A program made the translations under genes and the position numbers. A stretch of DNA of 64,000 nucleotides from Ceratothoa steindachneri. Lineage: Eukaryota > Arthropoda > Malacostraca > Isopoda > Cymothoidae. Within the stretch, counting starts at the first letter, position 1, and each line of letters opens with the position of its first letter. Below the pieces are notes generated by a model. It was given only the letters and a program-made list of their open reading frames with translations, did not search any database and was not told the DNA's origin. The stretch spans positions 69,888,710 to 69,952,709 of the forward strand of contig OZ018330.1 in NCBI GenBank assembly GCA_963969495.1, written 5' to 3'. Positions 55,175-64,000 of the stretch are shown here, piece by piece.

Positions 55175-55577
55175 GATTACACGATATTGAAATTAAATTT
55201 TGGACAGTTTGCTTTTAATATTTTTCTAATTTTATCTCTTTTCATGTTATGGTTTGTTTTTTTCTGGTATTTTTTTTTTTTTTTTTAATGTAAATATTCG
55301 ACTATTATATACAGTTTATAGCCAGGGATGAAGAAAAAGTAAAGTATTGTTGAGTTTCTATATATCTAGTAAGAATATATTTAATGCCATGTGATTTTCA
55401 ATTATCTAGTAAGAATATTTAATGATTAGCAATAATATAAAAAAATTTGGTTAAGAAATGTTTGAGAATTTATGCCAGATGAAAGAAAACAGACTTTAGT
55501 CACGAATCACCATTGCATATTTGTTTTCTTCACTAATCTATCAATTTTCCCATTGTAGATGTGCTTAACACTTGATT
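55174..55577. other. AT-rich spacer ahead of the 55.6-kb pseudogene
   Basis: 'tctagtaagaatatttaatg' type sequence is duplicated at 55367-55387 and 55406-55424. The final bases 'tctatcaattttcccattgtag' (55538-55559) look like a polypyrimidine tract and 3' splice acceptor, which would suit an upstream intron of the pseudogene that follows. Confidence 0.45.
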
Positions 55578-57100
55578 ATGACAACTCGCAGCAAGAACGA
55601 AGTATGGCTCACAGGCCAGCCAAATAAGGATATCCTAGGCAGCCGTCTGCCAACCAAGCTGAGTGTCATGAAGTACTTCTATCATTAAAAGCAGGAACAG
55701 CTAGGACGTAGAAAGTCTGTGAATCTCTGTTTGGATGTTATACTGCCCATTTGGAAGAATGCTAGGATTCCTACTATGAGGAAAGACAACGCCATTTTAA
55801 AAATAGAATCTCTCCTCAAGCGTTATGACAAGCTAGTCAAAAATAAGAAACGATCAGAGGAAAGCTGTCGTGTTGCTGAAGAAATGTTCATGGAAGAAAT
55901 TAGAAATGAAATCCTTGATATTTGTCATTGTAAAGCCCTTTATATGATGAAAAACGAGGAAGACAAGAGTTTCTATATTAGTCAGCAGGATGACCCAGCA
56001 CAGAGCAATATGGGATCAGTAGACATGAAGATGGCCAAAATAGAGAGTAGGAAAAGGCATCGAGAGGAAAAGCAGGCTGAGAGACAATACCGGGAGGTTC
56101 ATCTGTCCAATATATTAACAGAGACTGCAATTTTAGAAGACAGTTCCTCACATCAGCAGTGTGATCCTTCCTTGGATGCATCTACCTCTATTTTATGTCC
56201 TAAAAAAAAGCGTTCAAAGAACTTCATAAATCAAGATGTGGCTGTTGCTTATGATCGGATGAACATTAGTATCCGTGATGCAGCAATGTCATACAGTGTA
56301 GTCGCCCAATCCCTAGGGCAAAATTTGGATGACATTTCCTTCTCTGCTTCCACAATGTACCGTGCTCGCCAGTCGATTCGGAAGCAAGTAGCAGTGGCGT
56401 ATCAAGGGCAAGAGTTCTGTCCTGGTGAACCATTAGTGTTGCATTGGGATGGGAAAATGTTGCCTACAATCACAGGTAACAGATCTGAGGATCGAATTGC
56501 CATTCTAGTTTCCGGGAAAGGTCAAGAGAAGCTGCTTGGGATTCCAAATATTCCTGCTAGTAGAGGAGCGAAGATAGCACGTGTATGCATTGAATGCGTA
56601 CAGAAACACCACCTGTAAGATAGAATCAAGGGGTTATCATTTGACACTACAGCATCAAACACTGGAGTTCATGTAGGTGCCTGCACCAAGATTAAGGACA
56701 CCCTTAAGAAACAACTTCTATATCTAGCATACAGGCATCATATTTATGAAATTTCTAGCCAAAGCCTCCCACCTCTCAATGGGCTCCACCCCTGAGCCTA
56801 ATATTGAAATTTTTAAAAGATTCCAGAATCAGTGGAATGCAATCGATAGATCCCTGATAACCAGCTGCACCATTACCGAACCTATTTAGGGTCTCAGGGA
56901 CAGAACTATTCTTATTGTGAGGAAATCTCTTGCTGTCTATCAGCAGCGGGATGACTATAAAGAACTTCTTCAGCTGGTTCTTCTTTCTTGAGAGGAGAAC
57001 ACTGCCAATGTGCCTCTGCGAAAGCCAGGAGCATATCACAGTGCACGGTTGTAGAGAAATGGCTACCTTAAGCATCCTGGAGGAGTATAGATACATTAAA
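55578..57100 (+). pseudogene. Uncharacterised transposase-like family, pseudogene
   Basis: The ATG at 55578 opens 'MTTRSKNEVWLTGQPNKDIL', stopped at 55686; the frame resumes without shift and stays open for about 300 codons to 56618. Patches: 'LPIWKNARIPTMRKDNAILK', a Lys/Glu-rich middle (possible coiled coil), 'AYDRMNISIRDAAMSY', 'FSASTMYRARQSIRKQ', 'LVLHWDGKMLPTITGNRSED' and 'GSGKGQEKLLGIPNI'-like 'SGKGQEKLLGIP'. After a stop at 56616: 'LSFDTTASNTGVHVGACT' and 'LLYLAYRHHIYEI'. After 56770: 'IEIFKRFQNQWNAID' and 'YQQRDDYKELLQLVL'. The D in HWDGK, the D in FDTTASNTG and the downstream acidic residues suggest an RNase-H-fold transposase. I recognise the family from arthropod predictions, where it is unnamed and multicopy. 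Confidence 0.75.
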
Positions 57101-57109
57101 TACCCCCCC

Positions 57110-58095
57110 CCCCCTCATGAGGAGAAGCGTGGGAAAGGTAGCCGGCGAAACTGCTTACCATGTGTGATCTCCCCGCCGCTGTGGGCAGTTGGAGCTAACA
57201 TCTGTTTTAAGGCGACCACCTAAGGTCCTTAAACGACGCTCTAACGATCCAATTACCTACGAGACCCATAAACCCGTGGTTATGGGAAAAAAAGCGGTGC
57301 GAGTCAGAAGGCACGCCAAGTAGCGGTGCGGTTGCGAGCCTCTAATTTGCGAGCTGACTTGGGCACCCCAGTGCCACCTCAGGAATTCTCGCTCTCCCCA
57401 AATGCTAACTCACCATTCACCCCCCCCCCCCTTTGCCTCTGTGGCCTGGTCACTTCCCCCTTTAGATGGGGCGGCAATCCGCCTATAAATAAGCTCCGTA
57501 AAGATAGAGAAGAGGATTATCAGAAGTCGATACGCCAGAGTAGGATTAATTCGTGAAGATCGATCCATCGGCCAAACTAGAAGATTATTAGAAGTCGATT
57601 CGCCAGAAGAAAGATTAGTTCGTGAAGATCGATGTTTCAGCCAGACAAGAAGATTAGAAGTCGATACGCCAGAAGAAGGGTTAGTTCGTGAAGATCGATC
57701 CTTCAGCCATATAAGACTATTTCCGTGAGAAACGATAGGATCAGATTGAGAAAATCGATCCCCCCTTTCAGGGCCGTATTAACCTAAATAGTCAAGCCTT
57801 ATATCGGTGCCATACCGAAGAAGCCTTTTTAGTCTGCAAAGAAGTCCGACTGAAGAAAAGCAAAGCCGCTCACACTCGAGCGACTTTCACATCTCAAGCT
57901 CCGTAAGAGTGAGAGGAGAAGAACCCAGCCCCAACGAGCTCCCGTTCTTTAATTACGTTGAAGAATCAGCCCCCGTCACAGGCGACAAGCAATCCCTCCT
58001 CGACGAAAATTCAACCAGCGGCCACAACACTTCAAAGCGAGAGATAAGTCCTCCAGCGACATCCGGCAATCCCTAATACCTACCTGTAAGTTAAA
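57110..58095 (+). promoter_or_regulatory. Promoter/leader segment: TATA box, tandem repeat, splice donor (LTR-like)
   Basis: GC-richer than its neighbours. 'gcctataaataagctccg' puts a TATA box at 57482-57489. It is followed by a tandem repeat (57522-57716), a 90-codon open frame (57807-58076, Ser/Glu-rich, no domain), then 'cctgtaagtt' near 58084-58093, a consensus 5' splice donor. The order TATA - leader - donor suits an LTR with leader, or a host 5' exon. No TG...CA pair or target duplication was found, and the downstream 58.1-58.5 kb has no coding motif. A poly-C run lies at 57100-57113 and another at 57420-57432. Confidence 0.35.
57522..57716 (+). repeat. Three tandem copies of a 66-68-bp unit
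   Basis: 'agaagtcgatacgccagag' starts copies at 57522, 57590 and 57656. Each also contains 'ttagttcgtgaagatcgat' and 'cagccag/cggccaa'. Copies are about 85% alike by eye. The unit lies just downstream of a TATA box and so would be transcribed in the leader. Confidence 0.9.
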
Positions 58096-58559
58096 AATAA
58101 CATTTATATTCCTATTGCGATAATAGAAGTTTAGTACGTCCCACGTTTTAAACAAGAGTAGAAACCATTGTTCTTGAACCTAGGTCATATGTGTTTGTAG
58201 ACGAGAGTACGTTAATTTAATGTTTAACGCTAATCAAATAGAGTCGCGATAAAAAAAATACTAATCGGCAATTGGTATGTTTACGGGAAGCCTATTTGTT
58301 TATTTTTTGTCATTGAAAGATCTTTGATGCCAAAGATAGAAATGTGTTAACTGTTGGTTTGTAATAGTTAAGTGTTTCATTTAAAATACATGTTTATTTT
58401 GGTAGATTCTGGTGTTTCCTCTTATCCTTATGTGTTTAAAAATAGCTCTTCCTTAAGAACAAAACTACTGAATTAGCACTCTTAGAACAAAGCCTACTTC
58501 ATCATAGAAGTAACTCACGCCCCTTTGACACCTACTAAAAGGGTGTCAAAGAGTATAGT
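58096..58559. other. AT-rich spacer, no gene recognised
   Basis: No ORF or repeat of note. If the donor at 58085 is real this would be intron sequence. Confidence 0.4.
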
Positions 58560-59900
58560 GATCAAAACCAAGGGTCATTCTACGACAACGGTGGATGGCG
58601 AAAGCTATCTATGCATTAAAGCTATACCTTTTACAAGACCAGTTCAAGATGACAGAGTGGGAAAATAACTGGCATCACAAAGATGCACTTGCTAAACGCT
58701 CACCAAAACATCAATGAAGCTCTGCCTTAATGTCGTTTTTTCTGACCATTTTAAAGGGGCCAGGATGATATCCATCTCACTGCTGGAATTTATGGGCAGG
58801 CTACTAGAAAAACTCCTCAACAACAGATTGATAACCTACCTAGATAATACTAATCTATACAATAACCAGAAACACCGCTTACGGAAGAGACTCGGCACAG
58901 AGACGGCATTGGCATTGATAACGGAAAAACTTGCCATTGGCAAGGCCAGAAACGCTAATGTAGACGTTGTATGCGAGATGTAGCCTCAGCCTTTGATAAG
59001 GTGCGTAGACCGGTATAGAGGAGAATATGACTACAAAAAAGATCGGCGGGCAGTCGTAAGAAGAAACAGCACAGAAGCAGAGCCATTTATCCTGGAAGCA
59101 GGGGGGTCACAGGGAGGTTGTCTCAGCCCCACGCTGTATACAGAGTGTACACCAGCGACCTACCTAACCAAAATCGAGATCTTGCTCAGTACGTCCAGCT
59201 GGCTGATGACATCACGCAGGTCATTAGTAGCGTATATAAAAACCCTATCGACGTTGCTAATAGGACAGGTAGAGAAATCAAGAACATCAATAACAAAATT
59301 AACAAGATTAAAACCAACGTTCACAAGTTTAAAATGATTCCAATGGGACGTCGGAAAATAACGGACGTACTGGTGCGAGATGATTATTACGCTTACTCCA
59401 GGGAAGGCCGGGTACTTGGCCTAAAATTGACCGCGGCTACAAGGACGCTACAGTCTCTGTATCGCTTCCGACTACTCTCTCTCTCTCTCTCTCTCTCTCC
59501 ACACAATAAGAGGAAGCTGCACATGTTGCTAGTAAAGCCGATATTCTTGTATCTCGCCATTCCTTTCCATACCCTGAGAAAGACAGATGTTAAAAATGCC
59601 TAAGTGGTGCAAAATAGAGCAACAAGGTTTATGCACGCATCACCATTTGGGATCGCATACTAGCCCAGATATTGCATGAAGTAACTGACAACGATACTAT
59701 TAATGTAACCCTGCACAGACGTGCAGAAGATATATGACATAAAATCTACCAAAACCTATCTGAAGATGTGCTACACCAAATTAGATTAACGAACGAGGAT
59801 CTACCAAATTTACTGAGAACCTAACAAATTTAAAAGCAGTCGGCTGCAAAGCCTACAAGAGATTCATCCTATATATAGAGGTAAAAAAAAAAGAAAATTA
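58560..59900 (+). pseudogene. LINE reverse transcriptase fragment (Jockey/I-type)
   Basis: 'ISISLLEFMGRLLEKLLNNR' near 58770-58830 (family YRPISLL...K), 'LRKRLGTETALALITEKL' near 58878-58935, 'NANVDVVC' then a shift into 'DVASAFDKV' (motif A region, near 58975-59000). 'FILEAGGSQGGCLSPTLYT' near 59090-59145 is motif B. 'VQLADDITQVISSVYKNP' near 59195-59245 is motif C, with LADD in place of YADD. 'INKIKTNVHKFKMIPMGRRK' and 'GRVLGLKLTA' follow, then 'HMLLVKPIFLYLAIPFHTLRK' to 59603 and 'VVQNRATRFM' near 59608-59640. A (CT)n tract interrupts at 59475-59498. The 3' UTR after 59900 carries a tandem repeat. Frameshifts near 58980, 59160 and 59600. Confidence 0.78.
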
Positions 59901-59943
59901 AACAAGCATAAATAAAGTAAAACCTAAAAACAAAGTAATAACT

Positions 59944-60092
59944 AAAAGATCCGAAGTGGACAAACAAATAGATTAATAACAAAAGATCCGAAGTGGAGAA
60001 TTGAATAAGATAATAACAAAAGATCCGTATTGGACAAACTTTTTAGAAAAATAAATAAATAAATAAATAAAAAGATCCGTGGTGGGCAAAAT
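59944..60092 (+). repeat. Four copies of a 37-bp repeat in a LINE 3' UTR
   Basis: 'aaaagatccg' starts copies at 59944, 59981, 60018 and 60070, each followed by 'aagtggacaa' or a close variant. The first three are exactly 37 bases apart; the last spacer is enlarged by (AAAT)n at about 60050-60070. Position just after the LINE RT and before PLE2 suggests it is the LINE 3' tail. Confidence 0.85.
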
Positions 60093-60372
60093 AATGTTAA
60101 AAATCCAATATTAATACAGAACGTATATTACATTTAACAACCGAAACTAAAATTAAAAATAAAGAACAATGGACAAAAATGCAGTAACAAGTCTCTTATC
60201 ATATACAAGAGGTCTTGTTATCGATGACAAAGACTTGGATGCTTACTCTTCCACATGAGTAACCGAGTGAAAATAAAATCTTAAAACAAATGGACAAAGA
60301 ATGAAGTTGCCAGACAACTTGGCACACATATTCTCTTTCTAAAATAACACTTTTTCTACCTATTCTCTAATC

Positions 60373-61602
60373 ATGGTAAACTATTTGTTTACCAAAGTTC
60401 CGGTTGACCAAACTATGGGCCTTCTGCGGGAAATCATGCCTAGACTTAATTTGGATCTTCCCATTTCTACGAGTAAATTTATCGATTTAGTTGAATTATG
60501 TCTCTCTGACAATGTGTTTCGAGTAAATAATGAGTTTTATAGACAAATATTTGGCCTTAGCATGGGAAATTGTTTATCTCCGATATTGGCATGTCTCTTC
60601 ATGGAATATTTTGAGACTGAACTCCTTCCCACAATTTCTCCCCCTAACTTTATATGGTTAAGGTACATTGACGATGTATTTTCTGTATGGCCTAATCGCC
60701 ATGATTTTGATACCTTTTTTAATAATTTGAATAATTTGCATGTCTCCATAAAATTTAAATATGAATGGGAATATGATAATAGATTACCCTTTTTAGATGT
60801 CCTCATTAATAAAGATCACCATGAATTAAAACTTGACGTGTATAGGAAACCAACCCACTCGAATGCCTATATACATTATTTTTCGTTTCACGATAATACT
60901 GTTAAAAAATCGATAATTTCTAACCTTTTCCTTAGAGCATACAAAATATGTCATCCTTCCTATTTAGATGAAGAAATTGTCATTATCAGGACCATTTTTT
61001 CTAATTTGTATTACCCGGATTGTTTCATATCGTCTGCCCATCTTGCAGCTAGGAAAACATTCTATGGTAATAAGCCTTCCCGCACTAACGACTTAAACAA
61101 ATGTATAACATTGCTATTTAATAATAAATTAAATAGTTTAAAGGACATATTTGGAAAAGCGGGTATTAATCTAGCCTTTAAATATAATAATTCCTTAAAC
61201 CAATTGATGATGGCCAGGAAACCCAAAGAACATCATAACATAGGAGTATATGCAATACCATGCAACGATTGCCATAAAGTTTATATAGTGGAAACGGGGA
61301 GAAATCTAGACAAGAGATTGTACGAACACAAAAGAGATATTAGAGTGGGCAGCCAAAGCAGTGGAATATTTTGCCATGTTAGAGACAAGAATCATACGAT
61401 CGATTTCAATGTAAGTAAAATGGTATTTAAATCGGCTAACTATGTTAAGAGAAGAATCGTAGAATCGAGCTTGATATCGTCAGTTCCTAATTTAAATCTA
61501 TCTGAGGGTCAATTTTCTTTTAATCCTGTAATAAGAAAGCATATAAACAAAATAGTTAAATGTCAGCCCTTCAATATGTTTAGGCCTCCCTTCCCCCCCT
61601 AG
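60373..61602 (+). pseudogene. PLE2 reverse transcriptase / GIY-YIG endonuclease, 5'-truncated, open 409 codons
   Basis: Open from 60373; the same frame extends upstream to a stop at 60334 and beyond it reads 'MKLPDNLAHIFSF'. Compared with PLE1 ('FDVCSLFT'), motif A reads 'MVNYLFTKVPVDQ': four residues including the catalytic Asp are missing (12-base in-frame gap). Motif B 'GLSMGNCLSPILACLFMEYF' and motif C 'RYIDDVFSVWPN' are intact. 'RLPFLDVLINKD' and 'LDVYRKPTHSNAYIHYFS' are typical PLE RT thumb blocks. The GIY-YIG domain (about residues 295-370) reads 'GVYAIPCNDCHKVYIVETGR' with Val for Gly in the IGETGR block, then 'RLYEHKRDIR' and 'HVRDKNHTIDF'. Although open, it lacks a catalytic residue and the N-terminal half, so it is not functional. 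Confidence 0.9.
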
Positions 61603-61692
61603 ATTAGCCACAAGCAGGGAATTGGGGGAAAAAAGAGGGGATCTTGTGTTATGCTTATATGCACTTCTCTTATATTTTCTACCCAGTGTCAG

Positions 61693-61722
61693 TTGAAAAA
61701 GGGTGTGAGATACACTGAAACT
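61693..61722 (+). ncRNA. Hammerhead-ribozyme-like core relic in PLE2 tail
   Basis: 'TTGAAAA' (61693-61699), then a hairpin with stem GGTGT/ACACT (61702-61706 with 61712-61716, one G-T pair, loop 'gagat'), then GAAA (61717-61720) and 'ctgttc'. This is the same order and the same heptamer as in the PLE1 tail, although the stem bases differ, meaning the structure rather than the sequence is kept. Confidence 0.42.
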
Positions 61723-61794
61723 GTTCTGAATTAAATTGTCTTCGGAGAATGTGGTTTAATTCCTCATCTTTTCTTGCGATATTGCATTAATTTT

Positions 61795-61798
<4 letters not shown>

Positions 61799-61887
<89 letters not shown>
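61799..61887. repeat. (TA)n array between PLE2 and mariner
   Basis: About 88 bases of pure TA. The mariner at 61888 uses the last TA as target. Confidence 0.97.
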
Positions 61888-63427
<1,540 letters not shown>

Positions 63428-63505
63428 CGATTGTTCCTGTAAGTGCAATAGATTCAAAAGTCAAACCGCTTTAATATATGAACAGACTAAATGTGTAGAA
63501 AATAA

Positions 63506-63740
63506 ATGGAAATATGTGATGAGGGAAAGAAAAGTGTTGTTGTTGTCTTTAAAACGGGAAGATTGCTGGTGATTGCTATATGCGAGACAAATATAAAAGG
63601 AAATGAAGAGTTTGTGTGGGATGGAGCAAATGTAGTGCGATCAGAAATAAAATTTGCTAGAACATCGAGGATTCTTCACGCAGAAATTCAGTATGGAGAA
63701 GAGATGTGTAAAGAAAGTAGTGAAGATAGAAAAGCAAAGA
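63506..63740 (+). pseudogene. RTE-like endonuclease N-terminal fragment
   Basis: Reads 'VFKTGRLLVIAICETNIKGN' then 'EEFVWDGANVVRSEIKFA'. RTE-type APE endonucleases have ...LAICETK(x)KG... with the catalytic Glu in CET; the Glu is kept and the following Lys is Asn. The frame stays open to 63770 but homology to the endonuclease is lost after about 63740, and the remaining domains are absent, so it is a scrap. It probably belongs to the RTE family at 33.6-36.0 kb. Confidence 0.6.
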
Positions 63741-63920
63741 TATATAGCAGCAGGTCCGCTTCCAGTCATTAGGTCATGGAGGTTGCACAGCTAGGGCCAT
63801 TGTGGTGGGAAGGAAGTACCAGTCCTGACAGCTTTTAGGTCTAACAGGAGTATAGCCCCCATACACCATCCAACACCTAACGGGGGATAGAAGAAACCGT
63901 AGGGGAATACACAATATAGA
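63741..63920. other. Unassigned, no gene
   Basis: GC-richer stretch with no recognised motif, between the RTE fragment and the terminal purine repeat. Confidence 0.4.
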
Positions 63921-64000
63921 TCTAAAGGAGATAGAGAGAGAGAGAGAGGTAGAAAGAGAGAGGTAGAAAGAGAGAGGTACAGATAGAGGGAGAGAGGTAG
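63921..64000. repeat. GA-rich minisatellite running off the window
   Basis: 'gagagaggtagaaa' recurs at about 14-base spacing from 63934, after a short (GA)n. It continues past the window end. Confidence 0.85.

Larger units (their letters stand above)
60301..61788 (+). mobile_element. Penelope-like element 2 (PLE2)
   Basis: Plus strand, 5'-truncated. RT plus GIY-YIG coding region to 61602, then a tail of about 185 bases with a hammerhead-like core and the terminal 'gcattaat' at 61784-61791, followed by (TA)n. This matches the layout of PLE1. Confidence 0.88.

Noticed and set aside
60373..61602. Functional PLE gene (409-codon ORF)
   Set aside because: It lacks the N-terminal half and the motif A aspartate, and the GIY-YIG glycine of IGETGR is Val.

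Overview
The window is eukaryotic, AT-rich, non-coding DNA from an invertebrate animal. No intact host gene, tRNA, rRNA or CRISPR array can be supported. Nearly everything recognisable is mobile-element debris: CR1-like LINEs with an SGNH-esterase ORF1, RTE-like and Jockey-like LINEs, Penelope-like elements (PLEs), mariner and Tc1-like DNA transposons, a hAT relic, one LTR-like insertion, and two pseudogenes of large uncharacterised families that I associate mainly with arthropod genomes. Long (TA)n and (GA)n arrays lie between them. This mix suggests an arthropod, perhaps a crustacean, but other marine invertebrates cannot be excluded from sequence alone.

Layout. 1.3-5.1 kb: a 127-bp tandem satellite (about ten copies) and an inverted three-copy relative sharing the same head sequence. 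7.0-13.5 kb: three pieces of one LINE family (called LINE-C here), each associated with a GA tract. 13.7-17.0 kb: an internally deleted LINE (family LINE-A) joined to an RTE-like relic. 20.8-26.2 kb: a mariner 5' end, an intron-containing pseudogene of an uncharacterised family, a Tc1-like relic and a mariner deletion derivative. 28.3-32.9 kb: a Jockey-like LINE and a second Tc1-like copy in opposite orientation. 33.6-36.0 kb: RTE-like fragments with an inserted L2-type LINE tail. 38.4-39.5 kb: a hAT/ZBED-type transposase relic. 40.1-50.7 kb: a stack of nested insertions. 53.5-61.8 kb: two PLEs, an uncharacterised transposase-like pseudogene, a TATA/leader/splice-donor segment and a LINE reverse transcriptase. 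61.9-63.2 kb: a full-length but broken mariner between two (TA)n arrays, followed by an RTE endonuclease scrap.

The most informative structure is 41.5-50.7 kb. A minus-strand LINE-A is interrupted twice. A 1244-bp TG...CA element with a 5-bp target duplication sits in its endonuclease region. A mariner deletion derivative sits between endonuclease and reverse transcriptase and is itself split by a full-length plus-strand LINE (LINE-B, 4576 bp, TTCA duplication). In my hand reading, removing each insertion with one target copy restores the reading frame beneath it, giving a relative age order: LINE-A is older than both the mariner and the LTR-like element, and the mariner is older than LINE-B. 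LINE-B ORF1 is the only long open element gene in the window apart from 5'-truncated PLE and endonuclease ORFs.

Two features may be functional RNA or lineage markers. Both PLEs carry a hammerhead-like core relic in their 3' tail at the same relative position. Two mariner copies share the same internal deletion junction, so they descend from one non-autonomous founder. I found no convincing new host system; the novelty is in element architecture. All family calls are from reading translated motifs by eye, without database searches.
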